Source of the DNA: Clostridiales bacterium UBA1777
GTDB lineage: Bacteria > Bacillota > Clostridia > Oscillospirales > Oscillospiraceae
Length of the DNA stretch: 6,360 nucleotides
Direction: 5' to 3'
Assembly (NCBI GenBank): GCA_002315275.1
Contig: DCGN01000119.1
Location: 1 to 6,360 of the forward strand
Shown piece by piece: positions 1 to 6,224 of the stretch (the first letter of the stretch is position 1; each line of letters opens with the position of its first letter). The notes beneath the pieces are model-generated. The model was not told the DNA's origin and ran no database searches. It was given only the letters and a program-made list of their open reading frames with translations. The position numbers and the translations under genes are program-made.

Positions 1-570
1 CACGGTGAGCCCCGTATAGATCAGATAGAGTATCATCGCGGTTTTTCTGACTCTCGGCACGAGCTTGCCGACAGTCGGCCCGGGCACCTCGGCGCGCATG
101 ATGTGCATAGAGTGCTCCCCGTTCATCGGGAGAACGGCCATCACGAACACCAGAACGCCCATACCGCCTATCCAATGCGTAAAGCTGCGCCAGAAGAGGC
201 AGCCGCGTGACATGCTCTCTATGTCGTTTAATATCGTCGCTCCCGTTGTCGTGAAGCCCGAAACTGTCTCGAAGAGCGCGTCAACGCAGCTCGGTATTTC
301 GCCGGATATGACGAACGGCAGCGCGCCGAAAAGCGACATAGCTATCCATGCAAGCCCCACGCAGACAAGCCCGTCTCTCGCGAAGAGGCGGTGGTTATCG
401 GGCTTGACGCAGAAAAGCGCGAAGCCCGCAAGCCCCGTCACCGCCATCGAAACGGCAAACGCGAGGATGCTCTCTCCGTATATGATGGATGTGACGAGCG
501 GCAAAAGCATAAGCGCCGCTTCTATCAGGAGCACAAGGCCGAGGATATGCGCCGTCATTTTATGGTTCAT
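1..570 (-). CDS. trkH: TrkH/KtrB-family potassium uptake protein, N-terminal part (runs off left edge)
   Basis: This is the membrane channel subunit of a Trk/Ktr potassium uptake system, which moves K+ across the cytoplasmic membrane together with a cytosolic TrkA/KtrA gating ring. Exactly 190 codons are visible; the family is usually about 440-490 residues, so the rest and any trkA partner lie left of the window. Residues 8-31 and 35-54 are hydrophobic helices. Residues 67-90 form a third, followed by the first P-loop with the selectivity-filter signature SGFTTTGAT (104-112; Gly110 is the filter glycine) and the conserved WRSFTHWIGGMG (127-138). The ATG at 570-568 has AGGAGA four bases upstream (580-575). 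Transcription comes from the promoter at 799-827 through a c-di-AMP riboswitch and terminator. The family assignment is secure; the TrkH versus KtrB subtype is not decided from this fragment. Confidence 0.93.
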   Translation of the reverse strand, partial: MNHKMTAHILGLVLLIEAALMLLPLVTSIIYGESILAFAVSMAVTGLAGFALFCVKPDNHRLFARDGLVCVGLAWIAMSLFGALPFVISGEIPSCVDALFETVSGFTTTGATILNDIESMSRGCLFWRSFTHWIGGMGVLVFVMAVLPMNGEHSMHIMRAEVPGPTVGKLVPRVRKTAMILYLIYTGLTV

Positions 571-600
571 GTTCTCTCCTTATAACAAACGGAAGCCAAC

Positions 601-629
601 AAAAAAAGCACTGTGAGATATCACAGCGC
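601..629 (-). terminator. Intrinsic terminator of the trkH leader (riboswitch expression platform)
   Basis: Read on the minus strand, GCGCTGTGA (629-621) pairs with TCACAGTGC (616-608) across a TATC loop. This gives nine base pairs with one G-T wobble, followed directly by seven Ts (607-601). It lies between the c-di-AMP aptamer and the trkH ribosome binding site, so it can stop transcription before the gene. Its 5' arm also fits an alternative helix with the aptamer's 3' end: CAGCGCAGAAG (678-668) with TTTTTGCGCTG (634-624), 11 pairs including two wobbles. The two folds exclude each other. Confidence 0.9.
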
Positions 630-667
630 AAAAACAATGCCGATGGCAATAAATACCATCGTTCTTC

Positions 668-785
668 CTTCTGCGCTGACGAGATTAGCTGTCGGGTTAG
701 AGGAAGAAGGTCCTCCTCCGCAATAATGCAGATTCACCCCAATAGTCGGGTCTCCCGCTGCCGCTGATGCGGCATTAAGCGTTTA
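668..785 (-). promoter_or_regulatory. c-di-AMP riboswitch aptamer (ydaO/yuaA class)
   Basis: The minus strand carries the conserved blocks of the ydaO/yuaA riboswitch in order: CGCTTAATGCCGCATCAGC (from 781), the GGGAGACCC / TTGGGGTGAATCTG segment (about 755-730), a variable arm, then CTAACCCGACAGCTAA (about 701-686) and CTCGTCAGCG (683-674). The closing helix P1 is visible as CGCT (781-778) pairing with AGCG (677-674). This class binds cyclic di-AMP and in Bacillus controls potassium transport and cell-wall genes, usually switching expression off when ligand is bound. The arrangement here fits that: bound ligand stabilises P1, which takes the AGCG strand away from the antiterminator and lets the terminator at 629-601 form. 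Recognition is by eye against the remembered consensus; no covariance model was run. Confidence 0.92.
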
Positions 786-798
786 GATTGTACGGATG

Positions 799-827
799 AT
801 ATTAACACCATATTCTATAAAACGCAA
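799..827 (-). promoter_or_regulatory. SigA-type promoter for the riboswitch-trkH transcript
   Basis: On the minus strand, TTGCGT (827-822) and TAATAT (804-799) are separated by exactly 17 bases. Transcription would begin near 791-793, about ten bases before the first conserved aptamer bases, which is where a riboswitch leader should start. Confidence 0.7.
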
Positions 828-890
828 GGGGTTTTGCGCTGTTTTATGTAATTTTAACGCACAAGCTTCGCATTTTTTCATGTTCCCCCC

Positions 891-919
891 TTGTTTTTTC
901 AGGCCGTTTGCTGTAAAAT
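891..919 (+). promoter_or_regulatory. SigA-type promoter for the CPA2 antiporter
   Basis: TTGTTT (891-896) and TAAAAT (914-919) are spaced by 17 bases, with transcription expected near 926. The resulting leader would be only about 22 bases. The promoter covers an upstream in-frame TTG codon at 891, so translation from there is unlikely, which supports the ATG at 948. Confidence 0.6.
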
Positions 920-947
920 ATCGCGGTTTGAAAGAAGGTATTTGAAA

Positions 948-2234
948 ATGACTGCTCTGTTATCCCTGTCGCTTGCCATGATGGCAGGCCTTATGATGAC
1001 GAGGCTTATCAAGCGCTGGCATCTGCCGGATGTTACGGCGTACCTCGTTGCGGGCGTGCTTATAGGCCCGTGCTTTCTCGGCAAGCTCAACATCCCCGGC
1101 ATAGGCTTTTCCACCTATGACCAGCTCGAGGAGGTCACGCTTATCTCCAAGGTCGCCCTCGGCTTTATCGCGTTCTCCATCGGAAACGAGTTCCGCCTCT
1201 CCCAGCTTAAGGAGACCGGCAGACAGGCACTCGTGATCGGTGTCGTTCAGGCCTGCATTGCCACGCTGCTCGTTGACGCGGCTCTCCTCGCGTTTCATTT
1301 TCTCCGCCCCGAAGCGCTGTCCGTGCCCGCGGCCATAACTCTCGGCGCCATCGCCGCCGCTACGGCTCCCGCCGCCACGCTGATGGTCGTGCGCCAGTAC
1401 AAGGCGAGCGGCCCGCTCACCGATCTGCTTCTGCCGATAGTCGCGCTTGACGATGCCGTCGGCCTCGTGCTCTTCGCCGTCTCGTTCGGCATAGCAAAGG
1501 CACTCGTCAGCGGCGTTATCGACGTATGCACGATAGTTTTCAACCCCATAATCGAGATAATCGGCTCGCTCCTGCTCGGCGCTGTCGCCGGATACGTCCT
1601 CACGAAGATCGAAAAGCTCTTCAATTCCAACACGAACCGCCTCGCAATGACGATCAGCTTCGTGTTTCTCACCGTCGCGCTGTCGATGCTTGAGATCGAG
1701 GTCGGCCCCGTAAAGATCGGCTTCTCGTCGCTTCTCGTATGCATGATGATGGGCAGCGTATTCTGCAATCTGTGCCCGCTGTCCGAGGAGATCATGCACA
1801 ATTCCGACCGTTGGACAGCTCCCCTGCTCGTGCTGTTTTTCGTCATCTCCGGCGCGGAGCTGGAGCTCGGCGTATTCGCAAAGTTCTCGTCCGTTTTCAT
1901 CGGCATCATCTACATCGTCTCCCGCTCCCTCGGCAAATACTTCGGCGCAAGAGAGTCGGCCGAAGCCGTCGGCTGTGACAAAAACGTTGTCCGCTACCTC
2001 GGCATTACGCTTCTGCCGCAGGCGGGCGTTGCGCTCGGAATGTGCGTAACGGCCTCGACCCTACCGAATGACGGAAGTCTCATCCGCAACATCGTTCTCT
2101 TTGCCGTGCTGATATACGAGCTTGTCGGCCCGGTGTGCACAAAGTGGGCTCTCACGAAGGCCGGAGACATCAGACCTCAGAGCGAGGCCGTTATCCACCG
2201 CCGCGAGGAAAAGCTCGCCGCCGTGAAGAAGTGA
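948..2234 (+). CDS. CPA2-family cation/proton antiporter (Na+/H+ exchanger fold)
   Basis: A 428-residue, almost wholly hydrophobic protein of the monovalent cation:proton antiporter-2 type. It exchanges Na+ or K+ for H+ at the cytoplasmic membrane. The N-terminus (helix 3-20, then the RWHLPDVTAYLVAGVLIGP stretch at 23-41) is typical of the family. The unwound-helix region lies at about 133-158 (ATAPAATLMVVRQ, 138-150). The ion-binding Asp pair is ALDDAVG with D168-D169, the form associated with electrogenic exchange in NapA/NhaA-like members. Further conserved segments are FFVISGAELEL (297-307), YIVSRSLGKYFGA (322-334, with Lys330 where NapA/NhaA carry their helix-10 lysine) and LLPQAGVALGM (355-365). 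The C-terminus is a short charged tail with no regulatory domain. ATG 948 follows AGAAGG (933-938) by nine bases. An in-frame TTG at 891 was rejected because it lies in the promoter. The substrate (Na+ or K+) cannot be read from sequence. Confidence 0.93.
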   Translation: MTALLSLSLAMMAGLMMTRLIKRWHLPDVTAYLVAGVLIGPCFLGKLNIPGIGFSTYDQLEEVTLISKVALGFIAFSIGNEFRLSQLKETGRQALVIGVVQACIATLLVDAALLAFHFLRPEALSVPAAITLGAIAAATAPAATLMVVRQYKASGPLTDLLLPIVALDDAVGLVLFAVSFGIAKALVSGVIDVCTIVFNPIIEIIGSLLLGAVAGYVLTKIEKLFNSNTNRLAMTISFVFLTVALSMLEIEVGPVKIGFSSLLVCMMMGSVFCNLCPLSEEIMHNSDRWTAPLLVLFFVISGAELELGVFAKFSSVFIGIIYIVSRSLGKYFGARESAEAVGCDKNVVRYLGITLLPQAGVALGMCVTASTLPNDGSLIRNIVLFAVLIYELVGPVCTKWALTKAGDIRPQSEAVIHRREEKLAAVKK

Positions 2235-2255
2235 AACCCCCTACATGGCATGAAA

Positions 2256-2290
2256 ATACCGCGGAGATTTCTCTCTGCGGTATCTTTTTT
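2256..2290 (+). terminator. Intrinsic terminator after the antiporter gene, overlapping the convergent gene's stop codon
   Basis: ATACCGCGGAGA (2256-2267) pairs with TCTCTGCGGTAT (2272-2283) around a TTTC loop. The 12-bp stem has one wobble and is followed by C and six Ts (2285-2290). It starts 21 bases after the antiporter stop. The T tract ends inside the TAA stop codon of the convergent MATE gene. Read on the other strand, the stem is followed by only three or four Ts, so it may also end the MATE transcript, less efficiently. Confidence 0.9.
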
Positions 2291-4058
2291 ACATTTTTAC
2301 TATAACGTTGTTCGTGTTCATCGCGCCCGCATAGGATACATCCTTTGCCATGCCGAGCACCATTCTGATGCCGATGTTCTTCTCGGGATGCTCGCTGTCG
2401 AGCCTCCAGTTTTCGGCCTTCTTCTTCAAGTCAAACTCGCGGCAGTCGTCTCTCACGTGAATAATGACCTCATCATCGCTGACAGCCAAAACGGTCTCAA
2501 GATTGTGTTTTTTGCCGTCATTGAAGCCGTGCTCGATAACGTTTCCCGCAAGCTCCTCAACGAAGAGTGAGGCGAGGAAGCTGCGCTTTCTGTCTATTCC
2601 GCGGTCAAGGCAGAACTGCTTCGTCTGAACGGACAGCGCCGCTACCTCTTCCATGCTGCTCAGAGAAGCGGAAAGTCTGTCCTCATCGGGAACGCCGAAG
2701 CCCTTGTCTATGCACAAAAGCCTGTCGCTGCGATTGTCTGCCCTATTTCTCTGCATGAGCGTCCCGATCAGGTACAAGCCGAGGAGCATGAGCTGTCCCG
2801 CAGGGAATGCGGCCCACACGCCTGAAAGACCGAATATACCGCTCAACGCTATAACACACGTGACTATGCACACGAGCTCACTGCCGACGTTCATAAGGTA
2901 AGCTCCGCCGTTTTTGCCAGTGGCCTGCAGGAAGCTCGCAAGGCTGAGGTTTATTGCCATAAGCGGCAGAGACAGCGCATACCAGCGGATCGCCACGGCA
3001 GCCGTCTCAGCGACCTCGGCATCATCGGGCAGATAGAGCTTCGCGATGACATTTCCGAGAATTATCGTTATCGCCGCAATGGCGCCGATGATGACCACTG
3101 TGTATTTCACCGAGATCTTCATCGTTTCCTTCAGAAGCGTCTTGTCCTTTTCGCCGGCATAGAGACTGCTCAGCAGAAGCACCGCTCCTGCAATGCCGCA
3201 GGCCGGAGCACCGACTATGAACTTCACGTTCGTCTGCACGGACATGGCTGTCATGCCCGCGGTCGCGGCGAGACTGAGGACAACTGCGTTTGTAATGATC
3301 GGGCCGACAGCTCGGCAGAGCATGCTCGCGCCTCTCGGGAGGCCGGTCTTGACGATGTCATTCGCGAGAGCCTTGTCATACTCCTTCGGGACGAGCCTGA
3401 AGCCCGCAGACTTCTTCATAAAGTGCGTTGCGAGCACCGCGATAGCGACAAGATAGCTCAGCGAGGTCGCTATTGCGATTACGAGAAGATCGCCCTTGAA
3501 AACGATAACGCCGAGAAGATCCGCCGCAATATCGACAACGGATACGGCCGCGCTTGAGATGTTCGCCGTTTTTGTGCCGCCGTCAAGCTGGACTATAGGC
3601 GCGAGCACCGCCAGCATGATAAAGAACGGCGCGCCGATGAAAAGGCCTCTCAGGTATTTGCTCGTATCCGGCATAAGGTCGGAGTACTCGCCTCTCGCGC
3701 CGAACAGCATGGCGATCTGATCCGAGAAAACAACGCCTAAAACGGCAAGCAGGACCGAGAGGAGCGTTCCCGTTATAATAACGGTCGAGAAGGCTCTGTT
3801 GGCCTTGGCCCTGTCTCCGCTGCCGATGCTCTTGGCACATAGCGTCTGCCCGCCGACCATGAGTATTCCGCTCACGATGGCCGCAATGCTGAAATACGGC
3901 GCAGCAATACCATACGCCGCCATCTGCTCCGCGCCGAGGAAGCGGCTCGTTACAAGCCCGTCCACCACGCAGGAGACAGTGTTCGTCAGCTCGACGAGCA
4001 TCATCGTTATAAATGTACTTTTAAATAAACGGCCAAGTATGACGCTGTCTTTTTTCAT
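2289..4058 (-). CDS. MATE-family transporter fused to a C-terminal RsbW-like HATPase_c_2 domain
   Basis: A 589-residue two-part protein. Residues 1 to about 436 are a twelve-helix MATE transporter, a family that exports drugs or metabolites using Na+ or H+ gradients. They contain both MatE repeats (about 10-175 and 235-395). The first has the typical loop GGQTLCAKSIGSGDRAKANR (69-88), and the second LPRGASMLCRAVGP (240-253). After a polar linker (about 437-485), residues 486-589 form a GHKL ATPase domain like RsbW/SpoIIAB. It has the N-box EELAGNVIEHGF (501-512, Glu501/Glu502 and Asn506), a G1-like HVRDDCREFDL (534-544) and a G2-like NIGIRMVLG (561-569). The G1 box lacks the usual glycines, so ATP binding or kinase activity is uncertain. 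Two start codons are adjacent (4061 and 4058); GGAGG at 4068-4064 is two bases from the first and five from the second, so 4058 is preferred. The gene is a single unit with its own promoter. The substrate is unknown. Confidence 0.9.
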   Translation of the reverse strand: MKKDSVILGRLFKSTFITMMLVELTNTVSCVVDGLVTSRFLGAEQMAAYGIAAPYFSIAAIVSGILMVGGQTLCAKSIGSGDRAKANRAFSTVIITGTLLSVLLAVLGVVFSDQIAMLFGARGEYSDLMPDTSKYLRGLFIGAPFFIMLAVLAPIVQLDGGTKTANISSAAVSVVDIAADLLGVIVFKGDLLVIAIATSLSYLVAIAVLATHFMKKSAGFRLVPKEYDKALANDIVKTGLPRGASMLCRAVGPIITNAVVLSLAATAGMTAMSVQTNVKFIVGAPACGIAGAVLLLSSLYAGEKDKTLLKETMKISVKYTVVIIGAIAAITIILGNVIAKLYLPDDAEVAETAAVAIRWYALSLPLMAINLSLASFLQATGKNGGAYLMNVGSELVCIVTCVIALSGIFGLSGVWAAFPAGQLMLLGLYLIGTLMQRNRADNRSDRLLCIDKGFGVPDEDRLSASLSSMEEVAALSVQTKQFCLDRGIDRKRSFLASLFVEELAGNVIEHGFNDGKKHNLETVLAVSDDEVIIHVRDDCREFDLKKKAENWRLDSEHPEKNIGIRMVLGMAKDVSYAGAMNTNNVIVKM

Positions 4059-4063
4059 CATAT

Positions 4064-4068
4064 CCTCC
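4064..4068 (-). promoter_or_regulatory. Ribosome binding site deciding the MATE start
   Basis: GGAGG lies two bases before the ATG at 4061 and five before the one at 4058. The longer spacing is workable and the shorter is not normally efficient, so the second ATG is the likelier start. The choice changes the protein by one residue. Confidence 0.65.
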
Positions 4069-4100
4069 GCTGATCCGTTATATGCACACTAATTTAATTT

Positions 4101-4129
4101 ATTTTAGCACATAAATCCAAACTATGCAA
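4101..4129 (-). promoter_or_regulatory. SigA-type promoter for the MATE-ATPase fusion gene
   Basis: On the minus strand, TTGCAT (4129-4124) and TAAAAT (4106-4101) are 17 bases apart, giving a start near 4094 and a leader of about 35 bases. An AT-rich inverted repeat (4133-4152) sits just upstream of the -35 element. Confidence 0.7.
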
Positions 4130-4219
4130 CGCAAAAAGCCCCGCTGCTTTTTAAAATATGACGCCAAAAAGCTTTTCTTAACAATTCTTTTTCACGCAAA
4201 AAACCGATAAAATAAAGCT

Positions 4220-4247
4220 TTGTGACCGACGGCAAATATGGTATAAT
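4220..4247 (+). promoter_or_regulatory. Extended -10 promoter for the GT-C-like membrane protein
   Basis: A perfect TATAAT (4242-4247) preceded by TGG (4239-4241) makes an extended -10 element. TTGTGA (4220-4225) is a fair -35 with a 16-base spacer. Transcription should start near 4254, giving a leader of about 64 bases. The GTG at 4222, which opens the same reading frame, lies inside the -35 element and would not be on this transcript. Confidence 0.75.
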
Positions 4248-4277
4248 AAAAAAGTCAGCCTGTTTAGTTAAAACGCG

Positions 4278-4307
4278 CATCCGCGGCGGTCTTGTGCGGA
4301 TGAGGAG
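4278..4307 (+). promoter_or_regulatory. Leader hairpin abutting the ribosome binding site of the GT-C-like gene
   Basis: CATCCGC (4278-4284) and GCGGATG (4296-4302) form a perfect 7-bp stem with an 11-base loop. The AGGAG ribosome binding site (4303-4307) begins on the next base. Stacking on, or partial occlusion of, the ribosome site is possible, but regulation is inference only. Confidence 0.4.
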
Positions 4308-4317
4308 ATATGACACC

Positions 4318-6192
4318 ATGAAAAACAAACGTTTATATATTCCGCTCGTGCTGTTCATCCTCGGAGTCATTCTCAGATATCTGCTCGGCAGCTATCTGAA
4401 GACTCCCACGGTGTACTGGGATGAGCTCAAGTATTACGGCATCGGGCGGAGCATCTATCAGGGGCTCGGCCTGCTCGTTCGAAACAACACAACGAACTTT
4501 CAGAAGATCCTATACGCCCTCGTCCTCGCGCCCACCTTCGCCGTGGAAAACGTTGAGGCGCGGCTGAAGCTTATCACGCTGATAAATTCCGTGCTGATGA
4601 ACAGCAGCGTATTTCCGCTGTGGCTGCTGTGCGGGAAGCTCGGCGTAAGCAAAAAGAAGGCCGTGTGCATCTCGGCTCTTCTGATACTCTGGCCCGATCT
4701 GCTTGCAACGGAGACGCTCATGAGCGAGAGCCTCTACTGGCCGCTGTTCCTATGGTTCACCGTTTTGCATTTCGGAGCTTCAAACGATCGCCCGCTGCTC
4801 ATAGGCCTCGCCGAGGGCGCGCTCATCTATATCGGCTACCTCTGCAAGGAGGTGTTCGCGGCGCTGATACCAGCGGCGGCAATATGCCTTCTGCTCGAAG
4901 CAAAGCTCTGCCCGCGCGGGAAATCGGATAATAAACGCGAGTGGCTGCGCTTCATCTGCTCCGCCGCTTTGTTCGCCGCGCTGTATCTCCTCGGAAAGCT
5001 GACGGTCTTCAGCGGGATGGGAAGAGGCTATAATCAGTCCGGCATCGCAGAGCTTGCATCCGTGGCAGGCGTGCTGATGCTGTTCTACTCGATATTGTAC
5101 CATATTGTGGGTATGTTTCTGTCGGTGCAGCTGCTGCCCGCCGCGCTGCCGATACTGCGCTTCCGCCAGCTTAAAACGGAGCACAAGCGATTTCTTCTGT
5201 ATCTCGGCTGCTTCATCGCCGTCGCTATAGTCGGCATAGCGTACGGCATCTCCATCCGCGAGGATCTCGGTCAGGTATATCCGCGCGTGCATCTGCGCTA
5301 CTGCGCCCCCGCGATATTCCTTCTGCTGCTCATATTCGCCGAATGCCCTGCGCGTCCCGATTCCGTCAAGCGTGACAGCGAACTCGCCGCGCTGATGATA
5401 TTTGCGATAGCGATCATGGCGATATTCCGCTCCTCGGGTACGACCGAATTCGACCAGACCACGCTTCAATGGGTATCGGGTCTCAACGCGCTGCTGGAGG
5501 ATCTGTTCTATGAGGGAGACATGATATATTGGGTGCTGCAGGTCATAGAGATCGCTCTGGCGCTCGGCGCGTCGATCGGCCTGTATATGTACTTCTCCGG
5601 CAGGAAGAAGGACGTCTTCTATCCGTTCTGCGTGTTTCTGCTCATCCCGGTCATATGCAGCAGCATTATCGGCCACGGCGTAATAAAGGAGAGCTACGTT
5701 CTCCACACCGATTGCTTTGAAAGCGCCGACAGACTCGATGACGAGTTTGCGGAGCTTGACGGGAACATCCTCTATCTCACGGATACATATTCGCAGTTCC
5801 GTCAGGCAAAGGCATGGGACGTCTGCTTCGACCAAACAGACAGGATGTATTATTATGTTTTCTCCGGCTATACGATGCAGAACTACTTCCGCGGCACGAG
5901 CGGGAATCTCGGCCCCGAAAGCTATGACTCCGACGCGAGGGTCAGCGATTTCACCTTCGGCGGGTATGTTGACATGGGTCACTACAGCACGACCGACCGC
6001 ATTGACTACGTTGTCATCCCGTATGAGGCGGGCCTTGAGGCGACGGACGGCTCGTCCCTCGAGCTTATCCCCTCGATGAGCGACGGCTGCTACGCGGTCT
6101 ACCGCAACCTTGTCCCCGAAACGCTCGATCTTTCTCACATTCAAAGAGTTCTGAGAAGCGATATCGAGCTTGATCGCAGCGATTATCTTTGA
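4318..6192 (+). CDS. Polytopic membrane protein, probable GT-C-fold glycosyltransferase with extracytoplasmic C-terminal domain
   Basis: A 624-residue protein that I cannot assign to a named gene. About twelve or thirteen hydrophobic segments run from residue 5 to 452 (for example 5-24, 83-103, 116-132, 158-175, 211-231, 246-272, 290-310, 402-425, 433-452). A soluble, Tyr- and Asp-rich domain follows at about 453-624. After the first helix comes TVYWDELKYYGIGRSI (31-46); an acidic Asp-Glu pair (35-36) in the first outer loop is the hallmark of GT-C enzymes such as ArnT/PMT/GT39. MSESLYWPLFLW (135-146) and YPRVHLRYCAP (321-331) also recall that group. Such enzymes use polyprenyl-phosphate sugars outside the membrane to glycosylate proteins, lipids or wall polymers. 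The donor, the acceptor and even catalytic activity are unproven. ATG 4318 has AGGAG ten bases upstream; in-frame codons at 4222 (in the promoter) and 4300 (poor ribosome site) are less likely. It appears monocistronic. Confidence 0.8.
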   Translation: MKNKRLYIPLVLFILGVILRYLLGSYLKTPTVYWDELKYYGIGRSIYQGLGLLVRNNTTNFQKILYALVLAPTFAVENVEARLKLITLINSVLMNSSVFPLWLLCGKLGVSKKKAVCISALLILWPDLLATETLMSESLYWPLFLWFTVLHFGASNDRPLLIGLAEGALIYIGYLCKEVFAALIPAAAICLLLEAKLCPRGKSDNKREWLRFICSAALFAALYLLGKLTVFSGMGRGYNQSGIAELASVAGVLMLFYSILYHIVGMFLSVQLLPAALPILRFRQLKTEHKRFLLYLGCFIAVAIVGIAYGISIREDLGQVYPRVHLRYCAPAIFLLLLIFAECPARPDSVKRDSELAALMIFAIAIMAIFRSSGTTEFDQTTLQWVSGLNALLEDLFYEGDMIYWVLQVIEIALALGASIGLYMYFSGRKKDVFYPFCVFLLIPVICSSIIGHGVIKESYVLHTDCFESADRLDDEFAELDGNILYLTDTYSQFRQAKAWDVCFDQTDRMYYYVFSGYTMQNYFRGTSGNLGPESYDSDARVSDFTFGGYVDMGHYSTTDRIDYVVIPYEAGLEATDGSSLELIPSMSDGCYAVYRNLVPETLDLSHIQRVLRSDIELDRSDYL

Positions 6193-6224
6193 TTTTGTTT
6201 AAAGAGAAGCGTTCTGCCGCCCGC

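Noticed and set aside
65..616. Plus-strand open frame opposite the trkH fragment
   Set aside because: The complementary frame gives an unmistakable TrkH selectivity-filter region. The plus frame also runs into the trkH ribosome site and terminator.
891..947. N-terminal extension of the antiporter from a TTG codon at 891
   Set aside because: The codon overlaps the -35 box of a good promoter, and the 19 extra residues are cysteine- and arginine-rich and unlike the family N-terminus. The ATG at 948 has a ribosome binding site.
960..1909. Minus-strand open frames opposite the antiporter gene
   Set aside because: Two overlapping frames of low-complexity charged or Ser/Thr-rich sequence without ribosome sites, lying antisense to a well-conserved CPA2 gene.
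4133..4152. AAAAAGC...GCTTTTT as an intrinsic terminator
   Set aside because: The stem has only two GC pairs and the Ts are part of the stem. It lies between divergent promoters with no incoming transcript to end.
4222..4317. N-terminal extension of the GT-C-like protein from a GTG at 4222
   Set aside because: It begins inside the -35 element of an extended -10 promoter, so it would not be transcribed from there. The added residues are basic and low in hydrophobicity ahead of a normal start at 4318 with AGGAG upstream.
4780..6144. Long open frame on the minus strand opposite the GT-C-like gene (454 codons)
   Set aside because: The translation is Arg/Glu/His-rich with no domain, and the opposite strand encodes a coherent membrane protein with promoter and ribosome site. 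This is a GC-bias shadow.
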